DNA of 64,000 nucleotides from the NCBI GenBank assembly GCA_900112325.1, contig FOLJ01000008.1, forward strand, positions 233,440 through 297,439. The letters are read 5' to 3'. How positions within the stretch are numbered: position 1 is the stretch's first letter; each line of letters starts with the position of its first letter. Below, one piece after another: positions 1 to 8,837 of the stretch. Below the pieces are notes generated by a model, which was not told where the DNA came from, ran no database searches, and saw nothing but the letters and a program-made list of their open reading frames with translations. The stretch comes from Micromonospora sediminimaris (GTDB lineage Bacteria; Actinomycetota; Actinomycetes; Mycobacteriales; Micromonosporaceae). The translations under genes and the position numbers were made by a program.

Positions 1-723
1 CTGCGGACCGAGCGGGAGATCGGCTGGTCGGGTGGAGACGTGGTGGCCAGGGAAGTGCTTCGACTGGGTGCCATCGAGCTGGTCGACCGTCCGCTGGCCC
101 GACCCGACCGGGATGCGGTGGCCGGCGCGCTGCTGACCGGACTGCGCGAGACCGGGCTCGACGTGCTGACCTGGACGCCGGCGGCCAGCGCCCTGCGTCA
201 GCGGCTGGCGTTCTGCCGGTACGCGCTCGGCGACGACTGGCCCGACGTCTCCGACGAGGCGTTGCTGGCCGGCGCACCGCACTGGCTCGGGCCGGAGCTT
301 GCCGGTGCCCGACGCCGGGCCGATCTGGCTCGGGTCGACGTGACAGGTGCGCTACGCCGGCTGCTGCCCTGGCCGCTGGCCGGACGGCTGGACGAGTTGG
401 CACCGGAGCGGATCACGGTGCCGAGCGGTTCGCGGATCCGGGTCGACTACGCCGATCCGGCCGCGCCGGTTCTCGCGGTCCGGCTTCAGGAGACGTTCGG
501 TTGGCCCGAGGCGCCCAGAGTCGGTGACGGTCGGGTGCCGGTGCTGCTGCACCTGCTCTCCCCTGCCGGCCGACCGGTGGCGGTCACCGCCGACCTCGCC
601 TCGTTCTGGCGCTCCGGCTACCGCCAGGTCCGCGCCGAACTGCGCGGGCGCTATCCGCGCCACCCCTGGCCGGAGGATCCGACCACGGCCACGCCGACCC
701 GACGGGCCGGGCGGCGTTCCTGA
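1..723 (+). CDS. hrpB: ATP-dependent RNA helicase HrpB, C-terminal end (partial)
   Basis: The reading frame is open from the first base of the window, so only the last 240 or so residues are present. HrpB is a DEAH-box helicase that unwinds nucleic acid using ATP; the motor domains lie upstream of the window. What is visible is the HrpB-specific C-terminal region, ending in the family's characteristic block LLSPAGRPVAVTADLASFW followed by GYRQVRAELRGRYPRHPWPEDP-like residues. The first ATG/GTG (40) is internal, since the frame continues upstream. The gene converges with the phosphatase gene, with only 4 bases between the two stop codons. A full HrpA homologue is present at 19958, so both DEAH paralogues sit close together. 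Confidence 0.9.
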   Translation: MRTEREIGWSGGDVVAREVLRLGAIELVDRPLARPDRDAVAGALLTGLRETGLDVLTWTPAASALRQRLAFCRYALGDDWPDVSDEALLAGAPHWLGPELAGARRRADLARVDVTGALRRLLPWPLAGRLDELAPERITVPSGSRIRVDYADPAAPVLAVRLQETFGWPEAPRVGDGRVPVLLHLLSPAGRPVAVTADLASFWRSGYRQVRAELRGRYPRHPWPEDPTTATPTRRAGRRS

Positions 724-727
724 GCGC

Positions 728-1456
728 TCACGGCTCGTCGAGCACGTCGGCGATGACGACGGTGATGTTGTCCGGGCCACCGGCCTGCAACGCCAGGTCG
801 ATGAGGTGGCGCGCGCAGGCGTCCCGCTCCGGCTGGCCGGCCAGCACCTCGGCCAGGGTGTCGGCGCGTACGACGTTTGACAGTCCGTCGCTGCACAGCA
901 GCCAGCGGTCACCGGCTCGGGGCACCATTGTCGCGTACGTCGGGGAGACCTCGTCGCCCTGCAACGCCTGGGTCACCACCGCCCGGCGGGGATGGCTACC
1001 GGCCTGGTCCGGCGTGATCAGCCCCTGGTCGACGAGCATCTGCACGAAGGTGTCGTCCCGGGTGATCTGCTTGAGTACGCCGTCGCGGAACAGGTAGGCC
1101 CGGGAGTCACCCACGTGGGCCAGCGCCAGGCAGCTGCCGGTACGCGCGAACAGCAGCGCGGTCAGCGTGGTGCCCATGCCCTGCCGCTGGGGATCCTCAG
1201 CGACCGCCTGACGGATCCGTTCGGTGGCCAGCTGGATGCCGTTCTGCAACGCGGCGACCAGCACGTCCTCCGGCGTCTCCACATCGAGCGGCGCGACCGC
1301 TCCGATGGCGATGGCGCTGGCCAGATCACCGGCCGCCATGCCGCCCATGCCGTCGGCGACGGCGACCAGCCAGGTGCCGGAGTGCAACGCGTCCTGGTTT
1401 CCGCTGCGGATCAGCCCACGGTCGCTCGTCCCGGCGGAACGCAGCTTCAGGGTCAT
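728..1456 (-). CDS. PP2C-family serine/threonine protein phosphatase
   Basis: A 242-residue single-domain PPM/PP2C phosphatase that removes phosphate from Ser/Thr residues using two metal ions. The metal-binding motifs appear in order: SGNQDA near residue 20, VADGMGG near 35, GDSRAYL near 115, CSDGLSN near 188 and GGPDNITVV near 225. There is no transmembrane segment, unlike the PstP of the cell-division cluster, so this is a free-standing cytosolic phosphatase. ATG at 1456 places the N-terminal SDRG block normally. It is transcribed towards hrpB and stands alone, so a partner kinase cannot be named. Confidence 0.9.
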   Translation of the reverse strand: MTLKLRSAGTSDRGLIRSGNQDALHSGTWLVAVADGMGGMAAGDLASAIAIGAVAPLDVETPEDVLVAALQNGIQLATERIRQAVAEDPQRQGMGTTLTALLFARTGSCLALAHVGDSRAYLFRDGVLKQITRDDTFVQMLVDQGLITPDQAGSHPRRAVVTQALQGDEVSPTYATMVPRAGDRWLLCSDGLSNVVRADTLAEVLAGQPERDACARHLIDLALQAGGPDNITVVIADVLDEP

Positions 1457-1570
1457 GGCACGCAGCCTGCCAGGAGTAGGGCTCGGTTGTCTCTAGGAGA
1501 TCAGGACCGCCCGGCGTGGCGCGGCGAATCTCACTGAGGGTGAACATGAATTCTCATCGGATGCGATCGA

Positions 1571-1599
1571 TTGACATGTCCTGCGCGTCCTGGAAACAT
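1571..1599 (+). promoter_or_regulatory. Candidate promoter of the GH9 cellulase gene
   Basis: A consensus -35 hexamer TTGACA lies at 1571-1576. At 17 bp spacing there is a weak -10 (AAACAT, 1594-1599). This would start transcription near 1606, immediately before the CebR-type palindrome, so a bound repressor would block initiation. The -10 is poor and the assignment is inferred. Confidence 0.45.
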
Positions 1600-1609
1600 G
1601 CCCGATACC

Positions 1610-1623
1610 TGGGAGCGCTCCCA
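1610..1623. promoter_or_regulatory. CebR-type cellobiose-responsive operator
   Basis: TGGGAGCGCTCCCA is a perfect 14-bp palindrome identical to the consensus bound by CebR, the LacI-family repressor of cellulose and cello-oligosaccharide genes in Streptomyces and Thermobifida. It lies 53 bp upstream of the GTG start of the secreted cellulase, overlapping or just after the predicted transcription start. Cellobiose-type inducers are expected to release the repressor. The CebR gene itself is not in the window. Confidence 0.92.
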
Positions 1624-1676
1624 GCTTTTCGCCCCCACCTCACCCATTCCGTCCCGCTCGTCGGAAGGACTCCCCC

Positions 1677-4286
1677 GTGACGCCATCCCGACGTCGTCTC
1701 GCGGTGCTCGCCGCGGCGACCGCCGTGGCGCTGGTCGGCGTTAGCGCCGGCACCGCGTTCGCAGATCCACCTGCCGACGCACCCGAACAGATCCGCAACG
1801 GTGACTTCAGCGACGGCTCGTCGCCCTGGTTCTCATACGGCACCAACACCCTCGGCGTAGTCGATGGCCAGCTCTGCGCCACCGTGGCCGGTGGCCTGGC
1901 CAACCCCTGGGACGCCGGCATCGGCCACGACGCGCTTCCGTTGATCGCCGGCGCCGAGTACACCCTCGGCTTCGACGTCACCGCCACGCCTGGTGGCTCG
2001 GTCGCCGCCGTGCTGCAACTCGGCAGCGAGCCCTACACCGGCTACTACTCGGTCACCGCCGCCGCGACGCCGACCCAGCAGCGCGTCGAGCGCACCTTCG
2101 TCGCTCCGAACGACGACGATCGCGCCCAGCTGATCTTCCAGGTCGGCGGCAGCGCCGAGGCGCAGACCGTCTGCCTGGACAATGTCTCGCTGCGCGGCGG
2201 CAACCCGCCCGAGCCGTACGTGCCGGACACCGGTCCCCGGGTGCGGGTGAACCAGGTCGGTTACCTGCCCGGCGGGCCGAAGAACGCCACGGTGGTCACC
2301 GAGGCCACCGAGGCGCTGCCCTGGGAACTGCGTTCCGCCTCCGGCGCCGTGCTGACCAGCGGCACCACCACTCCCCGCGGCGTCGACGAGGCGTCGGCAC
2401 AGAACGTGCACTCGCTGGACTTCTCGTCGTACCGCACCCCGGGACAGGGGCTGACGCTGGCGGTGGACGGCGAGGTCAGCCACCCGTTCGACATCTCCGG
2501 CACGCTCTACGACCAGTTGCGGTCGGACGCCCTGCAGTTCTTCTACATCCAGCGCAGCGGTATCGAGATCGACGGTGACCTGGTCGGCGAGGAGTACGCC
2601 CGCCCCGCCGGCCACCTCGACGTCGCGCCGAACCAGGGCGACACCGACGTACCCTGCGTCGCCGACTCCTGCGACTACCGGCTCGACGTACGCGGCGGCT
2701 GGTATGACGCGGGCGACCACGGCAAGTACGTGGTCAACGGCGGTATCGCCACCTACCAGCTGCTGAGCGCCTTCGAGCGGACCAAGAACGCCGCCACGGC
2801 CGGCTTCGGCGCCGACCTCGGCGACGGGACGCTGCGGCTGCCCGAGCGGGACAACGGGGTGCCGGACATCCTCGACGAGGCCCGCTGGGAGCTGGAGTTC
2901 CTGCTGCGGATGCAGGTGCCGGCCGGCAAGCCACTGGCCGGAATGGCCCACCACAAGATCCACGACCGGAACTGGACCGGCCTGCCGATGCAGCCCGAGG
3001 ACGACCCGGAGCCGCGCGAGCTGCACCCGCCGTCCACCGCCGCCACCCTGAACCTGGCCGCCACGGCCGCCCAGTGCGCCCGACTGTTCGCCCCGTACGA
3101 CAAGGAGTTCGCGCAGCGCTGCGGCAGTGCGGCGAAGACCGCCTACGCGGCGGCCAAGGCCAACCCGGCCCGGTACGCCCCCGCCACCGGCAACGGCGGT
3201 GGCCCGTACGACGACACAAACGTCACCGACGAGTTCTACTGGGCGGCCGCCGAGCTGTACCTGACCACCGGCGAGAGCGCCTACCTGACCGATCTGACCG
3301 CCTCGCCGCACCACACCGGCGACGTCTTCGACCCCCGGGGCTTCGGCTGGCAGAGCGTGGCCGCGCTGGGTCGCCTCGACCTGGCCACCGTGCCGAACGG
3401 GCTGCCGGCCGCCGAGCAGACCCGAATCCGCGAGTCGGTCATCGACGCCGCTGACGGTTACCTCGCCGAGATCGGCCGGCAGGCGTACGGGCTGCCCATG
3501 CCCGGTGACCCGAACAGCTACTTCTGGGGCGGTAACGGCGCCATCATCAACAACGCGGTCGTGCTGGCCACCGCGTTCGACCTGACCGGGGCGGCGAAGT
3601 ACCGCGACGGTGCGGTGCAGACGATGGACTACATCCTCGGCCGCAACGCGCTGAACATCTCGTACGTGACCGGGTGGGGCGAGCACGCGGCGGAGAACCA
3701 GCACAGCCGGATCTTCGGCTTCCAGCTCGACCCGAGCATGCCGAAGCCGCCGGCCGGTTCGATCGCCGGTGGTCCGAACGCCGCGCTCCAGGACCCGTTC
3801 GTGGAGCAGCTGCTCGAAGGCTGCGCACCGATGTTCTGCTTCGTCGACGACATCGCCTCGTACTCCACGAACGAGGTGGCGATCAACTGGAACTCGGCGC
3901 TGGCCTGGATCTCCTCGTTCCTGGCGGACCAGGGCGATTCCGCTGCGGTGCCGGCGCCCACCTGCACGGTGTCGTACACCAACTACGGCTCGTGGCAGGG
4001 CGGCACCGGCTTCACCGCCCAGGTGAACATCCGCAACACCGGCACCGCCGCGGTGAACGGCTGGACCGCCCGGTTCGCCTTCACCGGTGACGCCAAGGTG
4101 CGCGAGGCGTGGATGGCCAAGGTGACGCAGTCCGGTGCCACGGTGACCGCGAAGAGCGAGTCGTACAACTCGCGGATCAACCCGGGTGCGTCGGTGATGT
4201 TCGGCTTCAACGCCACCACCGGCGGGGGCGCGAACCCGGCGCCCAACCTGGTCACGGTCAACGGCGCGCCCTGCGCCGTGTCCTGA
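1677..4286 (+). CDS. Secreted GH9 endoglucanase with CBM4/9-like and CBM2 domains
   Basis: An 869-residue modular cellulase that cleaves beta-1,4-glucan outside the cell. A signal peptide (three Arg, then a hydrophobic stretch ending in GTAFA-DP, about residue 29) is followed by a CBM4/9-like carbohydrate-binding module (about 34-175), an Ig-like domain beginning RVRVNQVGYLP (about 188-275) and a GH9 catalytic domain (about 276-740). The catalytic Asp motif GGWYDAGDHGKY is near residue 345 and the catalytic Glu motif STNEVAINWNS near 730. A C-terminal CBM2 (about 765-869) begins with Cys, ends with Cys and contains NGWT. The GTG start gives a correctly placed signal peptide. It is monocistronic, with a CebR operator upstream and a strong hairpin downstream. 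Endo versus processive action cannot be told from sequence alone. Confidence 0.95.
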   Translation: MTPSRRRLAVLAAATAVALVGVSAGTAFADPPADAPEQIRNGDFSDGSSPWFSYGTNTLGVVDGQLCATVAGGLANPWDAGIGHDALPLIAGAEYTLGFDVTATPGGSVAAVLQLGSEPYTGYYSVTAAATPTQQRVERTFVAPNDDDRAQLIFQVGGSAEAQTVCLDNVSLRGGNPPEPYVPDTGPRVRVNQVGYLPGGPKNATVVTEATEALPWELRSASGAVLTSGTTTPRGVDEASAQNVHSLDFSSYRTPGQGLTLAVDGEVSHPFDISGTLYDQLRSDALQFFYIQRSGIEIDGDLVGEEYARPAGHLDVAPNQGDTDVPCVADSCDYRLDVRGGWYDAGDHGKYVVNGGIATYQLLSAFERTKNAATAGFGADLGDGTLRLPERDNGVPDILDEARWELEFLLRMQVPAGKPLAGMAHHKIHDRNWTGLPMQPEDDPEPRELHPPSTAATLNLAATAAQCARLFAPYDKEFAQRCGSAAKTAYAAAKANPARYAPATGNGGGPYDDTNVTDEFYWAAAELYLTTGESAYLTDLTASPHHTGDVFDPRGFGWQSVAALGRLDLATVPNGLPAAEQTRIRESVIDAADGYLAEIGRQAYGLPMPGDPNSYFWGGNGAIINNAVVLATAFDLTGAAKYRDGAVQTMDYILGRNALNISYVTGWGEHAAENQHSRIFGFQLDPSMPKPPAGSIAGGPNAALQDPFVEQLLEGCAPMFCFVDDIASYSTNEVAINWNSALAWISSFLADQGDSAAVPAPTCTVSYTNYGSWQGGTGFTAQVNIRNTGTAAVNGWTARFAFTGDAKVREAWMAKVTQSGATVTAKSESYNSRINPGASVMFGFNATTGGGANPAPNLVTVNGAPCAVS

Positions 4287-4345
4287 TCCCCGGGTGGGGT
4301 GCCGTCGGCGACCGGCACCCCACCCGGCCCCCACCCCGATGAAGT

Positions 4346-4400
4346 GATCAAGAAGTTCTGGTCCGGATCCGTGACGGATCCGGACCAGAACTTCTTGATC
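4346..4400. terminator. Perfect 25-bp inverted repeat between convergent genes
   Basis: Arms 4346-4370 and 4376-4400 are exact reverse complements separated by a 5-nt loop (GTGAC). The structure sits between the convergent cellulase and LLM oxidoreductase genes, with no T-tract. It is best read as a bidirectional transcription terminator or mRNA 3'-end stabiliser. Confidence 0.8.
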
Positions 4401-4433
4401 GTCGGGCATGGTGGCGGGCTGTGGCTGGGCCGG

Positions 4434-5405
4434 TCAGGGGCGGAGTTTGGGGAGGACCTGGTCGGCGAAGGTGTCGAGGAAGGGGCGTTGATCCTGGCCT
4501 ACGTGGTGGAGGGCGATCTGGTCGAAGCCGAGCGCCACGTACTCCTCCAGCCAGCCCACGTGCCGGCCCAGGTCGGCGGAGATGTTGACCACCTCGGCGA
4601 GTCGACTCATCGGCACCTCGGCCGAGACCACGTCGAAGTGTTCCGGCGTGGTCAGGTCCCAGCAGACCGGCGGCGCGAACACGTTGCTGCGCCACTGGTC
4701 GTAGGCGATCGCCTCGGCCTCGGCCTGGGCGGGCGCCCAGCTCAGGTGCACCTGAAGGTGCACCGGTCCACGACCTCCGGCCTCCCGGTAGGCGTCGATC
4801 ATGCGGCGCAGGTGGTCGGTCGGCGCGTTTACCGTGATGAGGCCGTCCGCCCACTCGGCACACCAGCGGGCGGTGGCGACACTGACGGCGGCCCCGACCA
4901 GCGCCGGTGGCTGCTCCGGGCGGCTCCACAGCTTCGCCCGGTCGACCCGGACCAGGCCGTCGTGACTGACCTCCTCGCCGGCCAGCAGGGCGCGGATGAC
5001 GTCCACGCACTCGCGCAGCCGCGCGTTGCGTACGTCCTTGCGCGGCCACGCGTCGCCGGTGATGTGCTCGTTGGCGGCCTCCCCGGAGCCCAGAGCCGCC
5101 CAGAACCGACCCGGGTACATGGCGGCGAGCGTGCCGATCGCCTGCGCGATGATCGCCGGGTGGTAGCGCTGCCCGGGCGCGTTGACCACTCCGAATGACA
5201 GGCCGGTGGCCTGCAACGCCGACCCGAGCCAGGACCAGGCGAATCCGGAGTGGCCCTGGCGTTCACTCCAGGGGGCGAAGTGGTCGGAGCACATGGCGGC
5301 GTCGAAGCCGACCTGCTCGGCGTGGATCACCGCCGCCAGCAGCTCGCGCGGGTGGATCTGCTCGTGGGAAGCGTGAAACGCGATCGCCGTCATGCCGCGC
5401 TTCAC
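4434..5405 (-). CDS. LLM-class flavin-dependent oxidoreductase
   Basis: A 323-residue TIM-barrel protein of the bacterial luciferase-like monooxygenase class. The N-terminus (AIAFHASHEQIHPRELL) and the blocks CSDHFAPWSERQGHSGFAWSW, PGRFWAALGSGEAANEHITG and ALHHVGQDQRPFLDTF are typical of the subgroup annotated as non-F420 or FMN-type LLM oxidoreductases (TIGR03885-like). The reduced flavin would be FMN or F420; the substrate is unknown. ATG 5405 begins MKRGMTAIAF; a second ATG at residue 5 (5393) is an equally reasonable start. It lies 31 bp downstream of the aldehyde dehydrogenase gene on the same strand and may be its last operon member. Confidence 0.85.
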   Translation of the reverse strand: MKRGMTAIAFHASHEQIHPRELLAAVIHAEQVGFDAAMCSDHFAPWSERQGHSGFAWSWLGSALQATGLSFGVVNAPGQRYHPAIIAQAIGTLAAMYPGRFWAALGSGEAANEHITGDAWPRKDVRNARLRECVDVIRALLAGEEVSHDGLVRVDRAKLWSRPEQPPALVGAAVSVATARWCAEWADGLITVNAPTDHLRRMIDAYREAGGRGPVHLQVHLSWAPAQAEAEAIAYDQWRSNVFAPPVCWDLTTPEHFDVVSAEVPMSRLAEVVNISADLGRHVGWLEEYVALGFDQIALHHVGQDQRPFLDTFADQVLPKLRP

Positions 5406-5435
5406 TACCCACCCGGGGGCAGGAGTAAGCAGCAG

Positions 5436-6848
5436 CTACTCGGAGTGGCTGCCGGCGCCGGCAGTGGCGGTGCCCTCCCCCACCCAGACCGTCTTGACGT
5501 TGCAGAACTCGTGCATGCCCTGGGCGGAGAGTTCCCGGCCGTAGCCGGAGTTCTTCACCCCGCCGAAGGGCAGCTCCGGGTAGGACGTCGTCATCCCGTT
5601 GATGAAGACGGCCCCGGCCTCCAGGTCGGTGGCGAACCGCTGCTGCTCCTGCGGGTCGCGGGTCCAGGCGTTCGAGCCGAGCCCGAAGCTGGTGCCGTTG
5701 GCCAACTCGATCGCCTCGTCGTACGACGAGGCCCGGTACAACCCGGCGACCGGCCCGAACACCTCCTCCGCCCACATCCGCATACCCGGGTTCAGATCCG
5801 TCACCACCGTCGGCGGGTAGAACCAGCCCTCCCCGCTCGGCTTCTCCCCGCCGCAGAGCACCGTGGCTCCTTTGTCGACCGCGTCCCGTACCTGCGCGTC
5901 GACCTCGTCGCGCCCCCGCTCGGAGGCCAGCGGGCCGACGTCGGTGTCGCCGTTCATCGGGTCGCCCACCCGCAGCGCCGACATGCGGTGCGCGAACGCC
6001 TCGGCAAAGGCGTCGTAGACGTCGGTGTGCACGATGAAACGCTTGGCCGCGATGCAGGACTGGCCGTTGTTCTGGCAGCGGGCGGTGGTGGCAACCTGCG
6101 CGGCCAGCTCCACGTCGGCGGAGGGCATCACCACGAACGGGTCGCTGCCACCCAGCTCCAGCACCGTCTTCTTTAGCTCCCGGCCGGCGATCTGCGCGAT
6201 CGACCGGCCGGCGACCTCACTGCCGGTCAGCGTGGCGGCGCGGACCCGGGGATCGCTCAGAATCCGGTCCACCGCGTCGGAGCCGACCAGCAGGGTGGTG
6301 AACGCGCCCTCCGGGAAGCCGGCCCGCCGGAACAGGTCCTCCAGCAGCAGCGCGGTCTGCGGCACGTTGGAGGCGTGCTTGAGCAGGCCGGTGTTGCCGG
6401 CCATCAGGGCCGGCGCGGCGAAACGCATGACCTGCCAGAGAGGGAAATTCCATGGCATCACCGCCAGCACCGGGCCGATCGGCTGGTAACGGACGAATGC
6501 CCGGGTCGCCGAGACCGCCTCGGCGTCGGCCGGCTCGTCGGCGAGGAACTCGGCCGCCCGGTCGGCGTAGAAGCGGCAGGCGGTGGCGCACTTGGTGACC
6601 TCGGCCTTGGCGGCGGCGAACGTCTTGCCCATCTCGGTGGTCATCAGGCGGGCGATCTCGTTCCGCTCCGCCTCCAGCAGGTCGGCCGCCGCGGTCAGCC
6701 ACCGCCCGCGCTGCTCGATCGTGGTGTCGCGCAACTGCCGGTACGCCAGGTCGGTCCGTTCGATCGCGCCGTCGATCTGCTCGTCGGACATCGCCTCGTA
6801 CGTCTTGAGCACCTGGCCGTTGACCGGATTGGTGGTGGCGATGGTCAT
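5436..6848 (-). CDS. NAD(P)-dependent succinate-semialdehyde dehydrogenase family
   Basis: A 470-residue aldehyde dehydrogenase oxidising an aldehyde, probably succinate semialdehyde, to the acid. Catalytic Cys is in NNGQSCIAAKR (about residue 265) and the general-base Glu in LELGGSDPF (about 231). MPWNFPLWQV and LTGSEVAGRSIA form the nucleotide-binding regions. The short N-terminus (TNPVNGQVLKTYEAMS) resembles the GabD1-like SSADH subgroup of actinobacteria. ATG 6848 is chosen because GGGAGAAG lies at normal spacing; the upstream GTG at 6866 would put the ribosome site inside the gene. The stop of the preceding small membrane protein is 14 bp upstream. Substrate preference is inferred. Confidence 0.9.
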   Translation of the reverse strand: MTIATTNPVNGQVLKTYEAMSDEQIDGAIERTDLAYRQLRDTTIEQRGRWLTAAADLLEAERNEIARLMTTEMGKTFAAAKAEVTKCATACRFYADRAAEFLADEPADAEAVSATRAFVRYQPIGPVLAVMPWNFPLWQVMRFAAPALMAGNTGLLKHASNVPQTALLLEDLFRRAGFPEGAFTTLLVGSDAVDRILSDPRVRAATLTGSEVAGRSIAQIAGRELKKTVLELGGSDPFVVMPSADVELAAQVATTARCQNNGQSCIAAKRFIVHTDVYDAFAEAFAHRMSALRVGDPMNGDTDVGPLASERGRDEVDAQVRDAVDKGATVLCGGEKPSGEGWFYPPTVVTDLNPGMRMWAEEVFGPVAGLYRASSYDEAIELANGTSFGLGSNAWTRDPQEQQRFATDLEAGAVFINGMTTSYPELPFGGVKNSGYGRELSAQGMHEFCNVKTVWVGEGTATAGAGSHSE

Positions 6849-6862
6849 CAGTGCTTCTCCCG

Positions 6863-7126
6863 TCACTCGAAGAGCGAGTGCCGCGCGCCGGGCTCCTCCC
6901 GGCGGCGGGCGGCGCGACGACGTTGAATGATGATCAGGTCAACCACGGCAACCACCGCGAAGACGGCGCAGACGATCCCCAACCAGGCCACGTCGGCACG
7001 GAACGCCAACACCGCGAAAACGGTCATGGTGACGAGCCCGAAGCTGGCCAGCGCCAGTCGCAGATTCAGTGCGCTGTACGCGTGACCGACCGTGCCACGG
7101 GCACGCCGAGGCTGTGATCTCGTCAT
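6863..7126 (-). CDS. Small two-TM membrane protein (DUF6343-like)
   Basis: An 87-residue protein with a basic N-terminus (SQPRRARGTVGHAYSALNLRLALA), two adjacent hydrophobic helices (about 25-45 and 48-65) and an Arg-rich tail (QRRRAARRREE). The overall pattern matches a small actinobacterial membrane family I associate with DUF6343; no biochemical role is known. ATG 7126 is preferred to GTG 7135, as AGG lies 8 nt upstream of it. It precedes the aldehyde dehydrogenase by 14 bp and is probably co-transcribed with it. Confidence 0.7.
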   Translation of the reverse strand: MTRSQPRRARGTVGHAYSALNLRLALASFGLVTMTVFAVLAFRADVAWLGIVCAVFAVVAVVDLIIIQRRRAARRREEPGARHSLFE

Positions 7127-7250
7127 CACCTCCACCTACCCCGCGCCGCCAGCGCTAACCGTCGCCCGCACCCACTTTCCGGCCGTGCGTTGCGTTACAC
7201 CGGCCCCGCGTGACCCGGCCGATCCAGGCACCGGCGGGGAACATGGACCC

Positions 7251-7847
7251 ATGACCGTTAGCCATGCCGAGCCGGTGACCGTCGCCGTCGCCCGACGCGC
7301 CGACCCCGCCCGTACCGACGAGATGGTGGCGTGGATGCGGGCGGGCACGGCGCTGGCCGAGGCGTTCCCGGGCTTCCTGGGCGCGGGTTGGGTACGCCGC
7401 GCCCCGGGATCGGGCGACTGGCACATGCTCTACCGGTTCGCCGACCCGGACACCCTGCGACGTTGGGAGGAATCGCCGCAGCGACACTGGTGGCTGACGT
7501 CGGCGCAGGGCATCGTCGAGCACACCCACGTCGAGCGGCGGACCGGCATCGAGGGCTGGTTCGACCCGCCGCACGCGGCCGCCGTCGAGCCGCTGGACGC
7601 GGAACCGACGGTGCCGCCGTCGCCGCCGCGTTGGAAGCAGGCGGTGACGATCTGGCTGGCGTTCTTCCCGCTCAGCCTGACCGCCACGCTGCTGACCGGC
7701 GAGTTCCTGCCGGGGCTGCCGACCGCGGCGCGGGTGCTGCTCATGACGCTCACCCTGACCCCGCTGATGACCTACCTGGTGCTGCCCCGGATCACCCGGG
7801 CGCTGCACTGGTGGCTGCACGGCCAGCGGGCACCCTGGCACAGGTAG
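7251..7847 (+). CDS. ABM-domain protein with C-terminal membrane anchor
   Basis: A 198-residue protein. The first 100 residues form an antibiotic-biosynthesis-monooxygenase (dimeric alpha/beta barrel) domain: VTVAVARRADPARTDEM, AFPGFLGAGWVR and WHMLYRFADPDTLRRWEESP. After a Pro-rich linker (VPPSPPRWKQ) two transmembrane helices follow (WLAFFPLSLTATLL; VLLMTLTLTPLMTYLVL). ATG 7251 has GGGGAA upstream and begins the domain cleanly; the frame stays open further upstream without a good ribosome site. Membrane-anchored ABM proteins are common in actinobacteria, but their substrates are unknown. Confidence 0.82.
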   Translation: MTVSHAEPVTVAVARRADPARTDEMVAWMRAGTALAEAFPGFLGAGWVRRAPGSGDWHMLYRFADPDTLRRWEESPQRHWWLTSAQGIVEHTHVERRTGIEGWFDPPHAAAVEPLDAEPTVPPSPPRWKQAVTIWLAFFPLSLTATLLTGEFLPGLPTAARVLLMTLTLTPLMTYLVLPRITRALHWWLHGQRAPWHR

Positions 7848-7985
7848 ACGACCGTCAACCCCATACCACGCGAGCCTGGGACACGACAGGGCACTGCCGC
7901 ATCCCCGACAGCAGCGCGCGATCAACCCGGCCTACGCGCGTAGAGTCACCGTGCTGTCGCTCTGCGCTGTGAGGCTGGGGAAGTC

Positions 7986-8837
7986 ATGCCTGGACGCTGG
8001 ACCACCGCCGCCGTCTGCCTGCTCGCGCTCGTCGCGTTGGCCTGCGAGGCGGGTGGGGACGCGGCGCCGCGACCGTCGGGCGGCACGACCCAGCCCGGCT
8101 CCCCCCGGGTCGTCGCCGCCCTCGGTGACTCGATCACCACCGGCTTCGGGTCCTGCCTGGTCCTCACCTCGTGCGAGCGCAACTCCTGGTCGACGGGGGA
8201 CGGACTGCGGGTCGACAGCCACTACCGCCGGCTGCTCGACCGGAACCCCAACCTGCGCGGCAAGGCCCACAACCGCGCCCGGGCGGGAGCCCGGGCCGCC
8301 GCGCTGGCCGGCCAGGCCGAGGCGGCGGTACGCGATCGCGCCGACTACGTCACCGTGCTGGTCGGCGCCAACGACGCCTGTCGCGGCACGATCGACGCGA
8401 TGACTCCGGTGGCCGACTTCCGGGCCGAGATCGACCGAGGGCTGCGGGTGCTGCGCGAGGGGCGGCCGAAGGCCCGTGTCCTGGTCGTCAGCATTCCGAA
8501 CCTGTACCGGCTCTGGGAGGTCGGCCACGATGAACCCCGGGCGGTACGTGCCTGGCGGCGGGGCATATGTCCGGCGCTGCTGGCCGAGGCGACGTCGACC
8601 GCACCGGCGGATCGGAGCCGCCGCGCGGCGTTCCGGGAACGGATCAGTGCATACAACGGTCAGCTGAAGGCGGCCTGCCGGGCTTACGGCTCCCGATGCC
8701 GCTATGACGGCGGCGCCGCACACCGGATCCGCTTCGACCTGGACCTGGTGAACGCGCTTGACTACTTCCACCCCAACGCCGCCGGTCAGTCCCGCCTCGC
8801 TGAGGTGACCTGGCGTTCCTCCGGCTACGCCGATTGA
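7986..8837 (+). CDS. SGNH/GDSL-family hydrolase lipoprotein
   Basis: A 283-residue exported esterase-like enzyme. The signal sequence ends in a lipobox (LVALAC, Cys20), so it should be lipid-anchored outside the membrane. SGNH blocks: block I ALGDSITTGFG with the nucleophile Ser49, block III LVGANDACRG near residue 124, and block V DYFHPNAAGQ with His near 257. A TAGAGT -10-like element at 7941-7946 gives a roughly 30-nt leader and GGGGAAG precedes the ATG. The ester substrate is unknown. The 3' end overlaps the convergent EcsC gene by 13 bp. Confidence 0.9.
   Translation: MPGRWTTAAVCLLALVALACEAGGDAAPRPSGGTTQPGSPRVVAALGDSITTGFGSCLVLTSCERNSWSTGDGLRVDSHYRRLLDRNPNLRGKAHNRARAGARAAALAGQAEAAVRDRADYVTVLVGANDACRGTIDAMTPVADFRAEIDRGLRVLREGRPKARVLVVSIPNLYRLWEVGHDEPRAVRAWRRGICPALLAEATSTAPADRSRRAAFRERISAYNGQLKAACRAYGSRCRYDGGAAHRIRFDLDLVNALDYFHPNAAGQSRLAEVTWRSSGYAD

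Noticed and set aside
1833..4409. 858-codon minus-strand frame over the GH9 cellulase
   Set aside because: Shadow frame of a confidently assigned gene; no domain is visible.
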